Part shown: piece after piece, positions 1-5,741 of the stretch
Numbering within the stretch: the stretch's first letter is position 1
Layout: the number at the start of each line of letters is the position of its first letter
Source: Deltaproteobacteria bacterium
GTDB lineage: Bacteria > Myxococcota > UBA796 > SXON01
Direction of reading: 5' to 3'
DNA: 7,802 nt
Assembly: GCA_947483545.1 (NCBI GenBank)
Contig: CANKNP010000257.1
Location: 1 to 7,802 of the forward strand
Made by a program: the position numbers and the translations under genes
Notes under the pieces: model-generated
Told to the model about the DNA's origin: nothing
Database searches by the model: none
What the model saw: only the letters and a program-made list of their open reading frames with translations

Positions 1-369
1 CGCTCCGAGTGGGACTTGAAGGCGCGCACCGCTACCTTCATGGAGAGCGTGAAGGTCACCCGCGGCCCGGTCACCCTCACGGCCGACAAGCTCGACGTGA
101 CGTACAAGGACACGACCCACGTAGACGTTGTCCGGGCTGTCGGCCACGTGGTGGTCACCCGCGGTGACCGCGTCGCCCGCTCCGACAGCGCGACGCTCAC
201 CGCCGGCGATGGCCGCATCGTGCTCACCGGCTCCCCCGTGCTCCAGGAAGGCGCCAACGAGCTCGTCGGCCAGCGCATCGAGATCTACCTCGATGAGGAG
301 AAGGCCACCTGCAGCGGATCCCCGGATGGTGGGACCCCGTGTCGGTTGAGGTTTACCGGAGGGCTGTGA
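1..369 (+). CDS. LptA/OstA-like LPS transport protein (3' part only)
   Basis: The reading frame is open from the first base and ends with TGA at 367-369, so about 122 C-terminal residues are visible and the true start lies upstream. An internal TTG at 16 is not a credible start because the frame is already open before it. The sequence repeats the short beta-strand pattern of the OstA/LptA fold: VTLTADKLDV, then GHVVVTRGDRVARSDSATL, then IVLTGSPVLQEGANELVGQRIEIYL. The phrases 'G-V-V-V-T-R-G-D' and 'L-x-G-x-x-I-x-x-Y-L' are typical. Proteins of this family form a periplasmic beta-jellyroll bridge that carries LPS from the inner-membrane LptBFGC complex to LptD. The last 20 residues contain two Cys (TCSGS, TPCRL). 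It could instead be an LptC-LptA fusion or the N-terminal domain of an LptD-like protein; the short tail argues against LptD. It converges on recX. Confidence 0.72.
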   Translation, partial: RSEWDLKARTATFMESVKVTRGPVTLTADKLDVTYKDTTHVDVVRAVGHVVVTRGDRVARSDSATLTAGDGRIVLTGSPVLQEGANELVGQRIEIYLDEEKATCSGSPDGGTPCRLRFTGGL

Positions 370-415
370 GCGACGCCACGGCCGCGATGACCCGTCACAT
401 CGCCCTCCGCGTCGC
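370..415. terminator. Composite inverted repeat in the convergent gap; candidate bidirectional terminator
   Basis: The 48-nt gap between the two convergent stop codons is almost entirely a two-tier hairpin. The outer arms are GCGACGC (370-376) and GCGTCGC (409-415), a perfect 7-bp pairing. The inner arms are GCGATG (384-389) and CATCGC (398-403), a perfect 6-bp pairing around an 8-nt loop. Internal loops of 7 and 5 nt lie between the tiers. There is no U-tract on either strand, so it is not a canonical intrinsic terminator. Its position between convergent genes is the main argument for transcription termination. Confidence 0.4.
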
Positions 416-417
416 CC

Positions 418-1020
418 TCACCCCAACCGGCCGATCAGCTCCTCGGCCTCCTCCAAATCCAGGCGTAGCGCGCGGCTGCACACATCGTAGGAAAACCCCC
501 CGCGGGCCATCGCCGCGAGGATTTTCCGGCCCCCGGGGTCCGGCTTCTCCCGCCCGAACGCCTCACGTTTGAATGGCCCGGCGCGTTTTCTGCGCATCCA
601 GGCGCACGCCGCGGCGAGCTCCCGCACCGCCGGGTCCAGGCTGTCCGCCACGGTCGCCAGGGCCTCCCCCGACGCCTCGCCTTCGACCCCTCGCTCCCGC
701 AGCCGTTGGGTCACCACCCGGCCCGCGATCCCCCGCCGGGTCAGCGTGCTCGCCTTCGACTCAGCCCACGCGGCGTCGTTCAAGGTGCCGAGCCCCACAT
801 GTTTTTCGAGCGCCTTGTCGATGAGCGTCTCGATCTCGGGTCGCACCTCCGCCCCGCGGATCTCCGCGGTTCGAACGCGCATCATCAGCTTGTCGCGCAG
901 GTGCGCCCGCGTCGAACTGTACCGCGCGAGGTACTCCGCGACGGCGCGATCGACCCAGCGATGATCCAGCACCTCAGGCGCCCGTCGCCCGCCCGGCGCG
1001 CGCTTAGAAATCAATGACAT
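418..1020 (-). CDS. recX: RecX family regulatory protein
   Basis: The 200-residue product shows the RecX helical-repeat layout. The first repeat is about residues 24-50 (AVAEYLARYSSTRAHLRDKL). The second is about 64-112 (LIDKALEKHVGLGTLNDAAWAES followed by RRGIAGRVVTQRLRERGV). The third is about 164-198 (KILAAMARGGFSYDVCSRAL). 'LND-x-x-x-A-E-S', 'RRGI-x-x-x-x-x-x-x-L' and 'RGGFSYD' are characteristic of the family. RecX binds RecA filaments in the cytoplasm and usually limits RecA activity in recombination and SOS. The Arg/Pro-rich first 20 residues look like a disordered tail. The ATG at 1018-1020 lies inside the end of the transglycosylase gene (17-nt overlap), with a G-rich GGGGGA about 9 nt upstream, which suggests translational coupling. 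In many bacteria recX sits beside recA; here it follows a cell-wall enzyme instead. Confidence 0.9.
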   Translation of the reverse strand: MSLISKRAPGGRRAPEVLDHRWVDRAVAEYLARYSSTRAHLRDKLMMRVRTAEIRGAEVRPEIETLIDKALEKHVGLGTLNDAAWAESKASTLTRRGIAGRVVTQRLRERGVEGEASGEALATVADSLDPAVRELAAACAWMRRKRAGPFKREAFGREKPDPGGRKILAAMARGGFSYDVCSRALRLDLEEAEELIGRLG

Positions 1021-3595
1021 CCGGGTCGTCCCCCAACGGCGTGTACGGCACCTCGACGACAGCGCCAGGCGGGCCGTAGAGCGAAACGTAGGTGGCGTAG
1101 TACCCGGTGACCTTTTTCACGTAGTCCCGGGTCTCCGGGTACGGGATCTGCTCGACGTAATCGTCCATCCGAATCTTTGAACCCCAGGGCCGCAACCACG
1201 AGGAGACGTTGTGGGGCCCCCCGTTGTAGCTCGCCACCGCCAGCGGAAAAGAACCGTCGAACCGGTCCAACAGTCGGGACAGGTACCAGACCCCGTATCG
1301 AACATTCGTGGACGGATCTTCCAGGATCTCCGGGGAATAATGGGGGTCCCCCATCAACGCGGCCACCCTCGCCCCCGTGCGCGGCATGATCTGCATGAGC
1401 CCGATCGCGCCGACGGGGGAGAGCGCCCATTGGCGGTAGACACTTTCCTGCCGCATCAGGCCGAGCGCGAGCAGCGGGTCTACATCGTAGGCGTGGCCGT
1501 GGCGATACAGGGCGTCGGCCTGCGCGGTGGGGAACGCGCGGGAGATCGCGACCTTGCGCTCGTCCGGGGTGCTCGCGAGCTTGGCCGCGCCCCAAGAAAA
1601 TCGGGCCGCGTGGTAGTCATCACGCGCAAAATAGGCGACCTGGCGCCAATCCTCCAGGTCCAACCCCATCGCCGCGTAGAGCGCGCCGCCGTCGCCGCGG
1701 GCCTCGAGGGCGTCGTACATCCGGGAGACGATCGGGGCCGCATCGTCGAAGTTCCCAACCCGCGCCAGATCGGCGGCTGCCGAAGCCCAGGGGAACTCGC
1801 CAGCGTGTTCCTCGCCGATCTTGGAGAGGAGGCGGTCCCCTTCGGCGGGATCGAACAGAAAACCGGGGGCGTAGCTGTCGGGCCGGGCCTCGGGCGGGGC
1901 TCCGCCCGACTCCGCAGGAGCCTCCGAAACCCCGGTCAAGACCGGCGCAGTCGAACCCGATGTCGCGCCCGGACTCCAAGGCAACCCAAGCCGCGCCCAC
2001 GCCACCGCGTTGGTCGCCATCGGCACGGTCACGCTGAGCGGCGCGAACGCCACCCCGCCCGTGCCGGCATCACGGAACACGCGCTCGGGCGGGTTCGGCA
2101 CCCCCGGCCACCGCCCTGCCCGGTGGGTCCAGCGTTCCGCCACCGGCTGTTCCGTCGCCTCCGACAGCCGGTCCTGCCCCTGCTCCACCAACACCGCGTA
2201 CCAGGAGCCCGGCTCGTCCTTGACCAGCTGTGCGCGTGCAACCTCGGCTTCGTCCACGCGGTTCAGCGCCCGCAGCGTCCGCAGCCGGTAGTACCGGGCG
2301 GCCAGGGTCTCCGGGGCGCCGCTCGCGATGACCGCGTCCAAGCGCACCAGCGCGTCGGCAAACTCCCCGGCGCGGAACGACGCATAAGCGGCCAACCACC
2401 GCCCTTCTTTGCCCGTCGATCCCCCCGATTTCCCGGTGGCCGTCCAGGCTTCCCGAGCCTCTTTGTACCGGCCGGCGAGCAGGAAGGCCCGCGCCAGGGT
2501 CTCGCGCTGCCCGCGAAAATACCCCGTGGTCCCGTGCTCTTTGATGCCCATCTCCAGCTGCCGGGAGGCGTCGTCCCAGCGTCCGCCTCGCGAGAGCGCT
2601 TTGTACCTGTCCCAGGCGGTGCGCGCATCGGGCTTCGCCTTGTAGGCTTCGGCCAGCCGGGCCGCGAGCGCATCGTACTGCTTCGTGCCCCAGGAGAAGT
2701 TGTCCTGCTGCGCGTCAATCCACGCGGCGAGCTGTGGATCGACCTCAGATGCGGCCTGCAACCCCTGGTAGCGCGCCCACGCATCGTCCTCGAAGCCGCA
2801 CCGCTTTCGCTCCAGCGCCTCCCGGCATTGAAAATCGGTGTCGTCCGGGAGCTTGGCGTCCATGCCCATCGCCACCAGCTCGTCCAGCCGGGCGCGGGCA
2901 GAAGCCCCGGTCGAATGGTACAGATGCGTGACCGACAGCTCCCGCAGCGTCGGGATTGCCTGCGCGGGGTTCGCCACCGACACCGCCAGCGCGCTCTTCA
3001 GCTTGAGCGTCTCCTCGCGGGGGCTCTCCGGGTGCGCCTCCAAGTAGCGGTTGTAGGCCGCGATGGCCGCCCCGCTCTTGCCGCTCGCCGCGTAGGCATC
3101 CCCCATCAGCACGAGGCACTCGTCGGCGTGGGGCCCGGAGGGCCAGGCGTGCACATAGGTCGTGCACGTCGCCGCCGCCGCGGCGTCCTTGCCCCGCGCG
3201 TGGTCCGCCCGTGCCTGGTACCACGCGGCCCACGGCGCGACCGCGGTGTCCGCCGCCCGGGCCTTGCCCAAAGCCGCGCTTGCCAGGTTGTCATCGCCTT
3301 GTTGGAGACGGACGACGCCCAGCGCGAGCCAGACCGCCGCACGCGTCCGCCCGGAGAGCGACTTCTCCGCCAGCGCCTGCTCGTAGAGCCACGCTGCTCG
3401 CGAAAAATCGCCTTGTGTCCGCGCATATACCGCCGCTCGGAGCACATCCCCCGGGACCGGGGAGACCCGTCCAGGTGGCACATCCGGGGCCTGCGCGAGC
3501 ACCATCCCGACCTGCGCCGGAGCCGGATCTGCGGACATCGCGAGCGGCGAGAGCAGCGCGACAGCCCCAACCGTGAGTCCGATCGGCCGCAGCAT
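1004..3595 (-). CDS. Slt-type soluble lytic murein transglycosylase with long TPR-like N-terminal region
   Basis: I start this 863-residue protein at ATG 3593-3595, not at the in-frame ATG 36 nt upstream, because GGAGG stands 6 nt before it and the upstream ATG has no ribosome site. This start also gives a clean Sec signal peptide (MLRPIGLTVGAVALLSPLAMSA), so the enzyme should be exported. Residues about 30-470 are alpha-helical, TPR-like repeats, as in the superhelical ring of Slt70. Residues about 541-577 form a Gly/Pro/Ala/Ser-rich linker. The C-terminal family 1 SLT domain, about 694-840, has the catalytic Glu717 in MRQES, then GLMQIMP (732-738) and ASYNGGP (788-794). Enzymes of this family cleave the MurNAc-GlcNAc bond to form 1,6-anhydroMurNAc ends. 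E. coli Slt70 is about 645 residues, so this one is clearly longer. The stop codon lies inside the start of recX; the rhodanese-like gene ends 49 nt upstream. Confidence 0.94.
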   Translation of the reverse strand: MLRPIGLTVGAVALLSPLAMSADPAPAQVGMVLAQAPDVPPGRVSPVPGDVLRAAVYARTQGDFSRAAWLYEQALAEKSLSGRTRAAVWLALGVVRLQQGDDNLASAALGKARAADTAVAPWAAWYQARADHARGKDAAAAATCTTYVHAWPSGPHADECLVLMGDAYAASGKSGAAIAAYNRYLEAHPESPREETLKLKSALAVSVANPAQAIPTLRELSVTHLYHSTGASARARLDELVAMGMDAKLPDDTDFQCREALERKRCGFEDDAWARYQGLQAASEVDPQLAAWIDAQQDNFSWGTKQYDALAARLAEAYKAKPDARTAWDRYKALSRGGRWDDASRQLEMGIKEHGTTGYFRGQRETLARAFLLAGRYKEAREAWTATGKSGGSTGKEGRWLAAYASFRAGEFADALVRLDAVIASGAPETLAARYYRLRTLRALNRVDEAEVARAQLVKDEPGSWYAVLVEQGQDRLSEATEQPVAERWTHRAGRWPGVPNPPERVFRDAGTGGVAFAPLSVTVPMATNAVAWARLGLPWSPGATSGSTAPVLTGVSEAPAESGGAPPEARPDSYAPGFLFDPAEGDRLLSKIGEEHAGEFPWASAAADLARVGNFDDAAPIVSRMYDALEARGDGGALYAAMGLDLEDWRQVAYFARDDYHAARFSWGAAKLASTPDERKVAISRAFPTAQADALYRHGHAYDVDPLLALGLMRQESVYRQWALSPVGAIGLMQIMPRTGARVAALMGDPHYSPEILEDPSTNVRYGVWYLSRLLDRFDGSFPLAVASYNGGPHNVSSWLRPWGSKIRMDDYVEQIPYPETRDYVKKVTGYYATYVSLYGPPGAVVEVPYTPLGDDPDVIDF

Positions 3596-3601
3596 GGCGA
3601 A

Positions 3602-3606
3602 CCTCC
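3602..3606 (-). promoter_or_regulatory. Shine-Dalgarno site fixing the transglycosylase start
   Basis: The minus strand reads GGAGG, then a 6-nt spacer, then ATG at 3593-3595. It is the best ribosome-binding site in the window and decides in favour of the shorter 863-residue product, whose signal peptide then begins directly at the Met. Confidence 0.75.
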
Positions 3607-3644
3607 AGACCGAACGATACCGGCGAATCATCGCAGTTCCAAGC

Positions 3645-4307
3645 CTATTTCAGCTCCGCGTCCGGCACCGGCCCGACCGTTCCGCTCTCGGCGGCCCACA
3701 GCAAGTAGGTCCCGCCGGCAAAGCCCTGCTGTACGGTGTAGCGCTTGCCATCGTTGCGCTCGACGGGATCGCCCACCCGAAAACGGCCTCCCTTCGGCGG
3801 CTCGGGCTTCTGCACCGGCTCGTCGTGCTCGATCCACTCCGCGTACCCGCCCCGAAGCCGACGCGCTGCGGTCCACCCCTGGTCCCGAATCCACTGCGCC
3901 AACTGGGTGCTTTCTTCGCCGCCAAGTTGGTCGTACACCACCACCCGCGCGAGCTTGTCGGCAGGCAGCAGATCCAACCGGTCCTTCAGCCCGTTCCCCG
4001 GCACACAGATCGCCGTCGGGAGCATCCCCCCCGCGCACTCGGGCGCCGGGCGGTGGTCAATCAGCACCGGCCCTGCCGCGCTGATGATCGCCGCGCTCAA
4101 CATGGTCCGGCCTACGTCCTCCTTGTGGTTCGGCCCCGGCGTGTCGCCCGAGCCGTCCACCACCTTCGGGATCACCGAGGGGTCGATGCTCTGCGGCGGG
4201 CGGTCGAGCCTGCCGGTGGGCTCCAAGTGCGGCTCCATCTGCTTCTCCATCTTGAAGACCTTGAGCGCGACGGAGCGGGCGGCGGCTTTGAGACGATCAC
4301 GGAACAT
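3645..4307 (-). CDS. Rhodanese-like domain protein lacking the catalytic Cys, with C-terminal SH3-like tail
   Basis: From ATG 4305-4307 the product has 220 residues. Residues 1-27 are a basic amphipathic segment (MFRDRLKAAARSVALKVFK). Residues about 64-165 match the rhodanese fold: VLIDHRPAPE, then GGMLPTAICVPG (equivalent to the usual GHIPGAINIP), then VVVYDQLGGEES at the active-site loop, then LRGGYAEW (the usual 'L-x-G-G-x-x-x-W'). The loop normally holds the sulfur-carrying Cys right after VVVY; here it is Asp126, so sulfurtransferase activity is unlikely and a binding or structural role is more plausible. Residues about 175-220 (FRVGDPVER, KRYTVQQGFAGGTYLLW) form a small beta-rich module resembling SH3/KOW-type tails, which is inference. 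No signal peptide is visible, so it is probably cytoplasmic. The start is uncertain: the frame stays open to an ATG at 4407-4409 (254 residues) that has no ribosome site, and the chosen ATG has only a weak GAG 5 nt upstream. Confidence 0.8.
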   Translation of the reverse strand: MFRDRLKAAARSVALKVFKMEKQMEPHLEPTGRLDRPPQSIDPSVIPKVVDGSGDTPGPNHKEDVGRTMLSAAIISAAGPVLIDHRPAPECAGGMLPTAICVPGNGLKDRLDLLPADKLARVVVYDQLGGEESTQLAQWIRDQGWTAARRLRGGYAEWIEHDEPVQKPEPPKGGRFRVGDPVERNDGKRYTVQQGFAGGTYLLWAAESGTVGPVPDAELK

Positions 4308-4341
4308 AGGAGCTCGGGGCAAAGGGCCATCGGGGCATAGC

Positions 4342-4360
4342 ACGGGGAGGGACGGGGAGG
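4342..4360. repeat. Short tandem direct repeat in the rhodanese-gene leader
   Basis: The nonamer ACGGGGAGG occurs at 4342-4350 and again at 4352-4360, separated by one G, giving a 10-nt period. It lies 35-53 nt before the chosen rhodanese start, in the untranslated leader on the minus strand if that start is right. It could be one face of a protein-binding site, or chance in G-rich DNA. Confidence 0.4.
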
Positions 4361-4405
4361 TGTGACGGGCCACGGGCGGAGCATCGCAGTGGCGACGCGG
4401 ATCGA

Positions 4406-4430
4406 ACATAACTGAGGGGCTCAGTTATGT
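4406..4430. promoter_or_regulatory. Perfect 11-bp-arm palindrome; candidate operator or RNA stem
   Basis: The arms ACATAACTGAG (4406-4416) and CTCAGTTATGT (4420-4430) are exact reverse complements around a GGG spacer. They are conspicuously A/T-rich against the GC-rich background. The element lies 54 nt after the glycosyltransferase stop and about 100 nt before the rhodanese start, in the 176-nt gap separating them. Its symmetry and size suit a dimeric repressor or activator site. As RNA it would form an 11-bp stem with a 3-nt loop, but the bases after it on the minus strand (TCGATCC) give no U-tract, so a canonical terminator is unlikely. Confidence 0.55.
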
Positions 4431-4483
4431 GCTGTGGGCTGCCGGTCGCGCGGGCCAACCCAGCTTGGAGCGGTGACGCGTCC

Positions 4484-5215
4484 TCACCGCCCCCGAAGCT
4501 CCCCGACCATCCTGCCAAGTTCCCAACACGCCCGCCCGATCACCCGCGCGTCGGAGCCCGTCGGCACCCCCGCCCGGCGCGGAAAATGGGTCACCGGCAC
4601 CTCCTGGATCAAAAACCCCGCCGCCTTCGCGCGCGCCAGGATCTCGCCGTTGACGAACGCGCCCTTGCTCTCGACCCCGATCTGCTCGAATACGCGGCGG
4701 TGAAACACCTTGAACGCGCAGTCCACGTCGCGGATCCCGAGCCCGAGCAGGCCGTTCTGGAGCGCGGTCCACGCCCAACCGTTCACGCGCCTGCCGATGG
4801 CGTCCACCCGGGGGCGCCGGTAGCCGACGACGAGGTCAAACGCCTCGATGTGGGCTTCCAACCGGTCCAGTTCCCGGACGTCGAACTGCAGGTCCGTGTC
4901 CGTGAAGAAGATCCAGTCGAATCGGCTCTCTCGGATTCCCCGCATCAACGCCGCGCCGTACCCCCGGTTTTCCCGGTGGGTGCGCACCCGAACCCGTGGA
5001 TCGGCGATGCCCGCCAGCACCTGCCCGGTCCGGTCCCAGGACCCGTCGTCCACGACGATCACCTCGCCCGGGACCGCCCGCCGGTCCAGCTCCCGAAGCC
5101 CGGCCCTGACGACCTCCTCGACCGTATTCTCCTCGTTGTATGCGGGGAGAACGATGGACAGGGAGCCGAAGCGCGCCCTACTCGTAGAGCCGGAAATGCC
5201 AGGGGTCCTCAGCAC
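4484..5215 (-). CDS. Family 2 glycosyltransferase (DPM1/polyprenyl-phosphate sugar synthase-like)
   Basis: The 243-residue product is a GT-A fold inverting transferase. In order it shows SIVLPAYNEENTVEEV (20-35), EVIVVDDGSWDRT (51-63) for nucleotide binding, NRGYGAAL (83-90), the metal-binding DTD in FTDTDLQFD (104-112) and DVDCAFKVFHR (163-173). The 'D-L-Q-F-D' and 'D-x-x-C-x-F-K' patterns fit the branch that moves a sugar from a nucleotide donor to polyprenyl phosphate; the acceptor here is inferred. There are no membrane segments, so it would act at the cytoplasmic face of the inner membrane. The start is GTG at 5213-5215 with GGAGAAGG directly before it (GGAG 4 nt away); no other ATG, GTG or TTG is usable before the first beta strand. 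This start overlaps the end of the upstream lipoprotein gene by 38 nt, so translation is probably coupled. Confidence 0.93.
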   Translation of the reverse strand: MLRTPGISGSTSRARFGSLSIVLPAYNEENTVEEVVRAGLRELDRRAVPGEVIVVDDGSWDRTGQVLAGIADPRVRVRTHRENRGYGAALMRGIRESRFDWIFFTDTDLQFDVRELDRLEAHIEAFDLVVGYRRPRVDAIGRRVNGWAWTALQNGLLGLGIRDVDCAFKVFHRRVFEQIGVESKGAFVNGEILARAKAAGFLIQEVPVTHFPRRAGVPTGSDARVIGRACWELGRMVGELRGR

Positions 5216-5627
5216 CCTTCTCCGGGCTCGCCGACTCGTTCTGCGCCGCGTCCACCGCCGAGATGTAGTAGTTCATGCCGCCTGAGGACTGCGCCTCGCC
5301 GGGGATCGTGCCGACCCATTCGTCGGCTTCGAGCGGCGTCATGGCGGTGGACTCCCAGTCGCCGCTGCCGCTGGTCTCGTTCTTGTAGTAGAGCTTCGTG
5401 AGGAACACGCCCGACTCTTCGTCCACGATCACCGCGTAGATGTCCACGTCGGTCCCCAGCGGTTGCGCCTCTTCGACCGGCGAGTGCTCGATGATGGGAC
5501 CGTCGAGATCCGAGACGTCCTCGAACCCGGTGTCCTTGGGGCCGACCTGCTCGGACGACAGGTTGGAAGCGCAGCCGGCGAGGCCAGCGGCGAGAGCGAA
5601 GACAGAGCGGGTGCGAGTCAGGGTCAT
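5178..5627 (-). CDS. Secreted lipoprotein with a single Ig-like beta-sandwich domain
   Basis: From ATG 5625-5627 the product has 149 residues; GAGG stands 5 nt upstream, so I prefer it to the in-frame GTG 15 nt earlier. A type II signal peptide (MTLTRTRSVFALAAGLAGC) has the lipobox L16-A-G-C19, and Ala follows the Cys, which by the E. coli rule favours the outer membrane. After an acidic linker (20-45), residues 46-149 show the beta-strand spacing of an Ig/fibronectin-like domain: DVDIYAVIVDEESGV, TKLYYKN, WESTAMTPLEADEWVGTIPG and MNYYISAVDAAQNESASP. Such domains in secreted deltaproteobacterial proteins are usually modules of larger surface proteins; here one stands alone. It has no catalytic motif and no known specific function. 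It is the first gene of the leftward run and overlaps the glycosyltransferase start. Confidence 0.85.
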   Translation of the reverse strand: MTLTRTRSVFALAAGLAGCASNLSSEQVGPKDTGFEDVSDLDGPIIEHSPVEEAQPLGTDVDIYAVIVDEESGVFLTKLYYKNETSGSGDWESTAMTPLEADEWVGTIPGEAQSSGGMNYYISAVDAAQNESASPEKGAEDPWHFRLYE

Positions 5628-5632
5628 GGACA

Positions 5633-5636
5633 CCTC
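5633..5636 (-). promoter_or_regulatory. Ribosome-binding site deciding the lipoprotein start
   Basis: The minus strand reads GAGG, five bases, then ATG at 5625-5627. It supports the 149-residue product over a GTG start 15 nt upstream, which would place this GAGG inside the coding sequence. Confidence 0.6.
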
Positions 5637-5741
5637 GCCCACAGCATAGACGCTGCCAGGGCCGCTGCAATGTGTCGCCCGCAGGACGGCGCGTCAAGGG
5701 GCACTGACCAACGCACCCCGCGCGGTTAGCGGCCGCCCGCC

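Noticed and set aside
490..527. An inverted repeat GGAAAA...TTTTCC with inner GC pairing inside recX
   Set aside because: It lies in the conserved coding segment for the third RecX repeat and is explained by the codons; the pairing is imperfect.
3596..3631. A 12-residue N-terminal extension of the transglycosylase from the upstream ATG
   Set aside because: That ATG has no ribosome-binding site, while the downstream ATG has GGAGG at 6 nt and starts a clean signal peptide.
1211..4084. A 957-codon open frame on the plus strand opposite the transglycosylase and rhodanese genes
   Set aside because: Its translation is Arg/Pro/Gly-rich with no recognisable domain and is antisense to two genes with clear catalytic or fold motifs; such frames are a by-product of high-GC codon bias.
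5643..5670. A sigma70-like pair on the minus strand, TTGCAG - 16 nt - TATGCT, upstream of the Ig-like lipoprotein
   Set aside because: Only 3 of 6 and 4 of 6 consensus matches, and the implied transcript start would leave a leader of about 9 nt, too short to hold the ribosome site comfortably.
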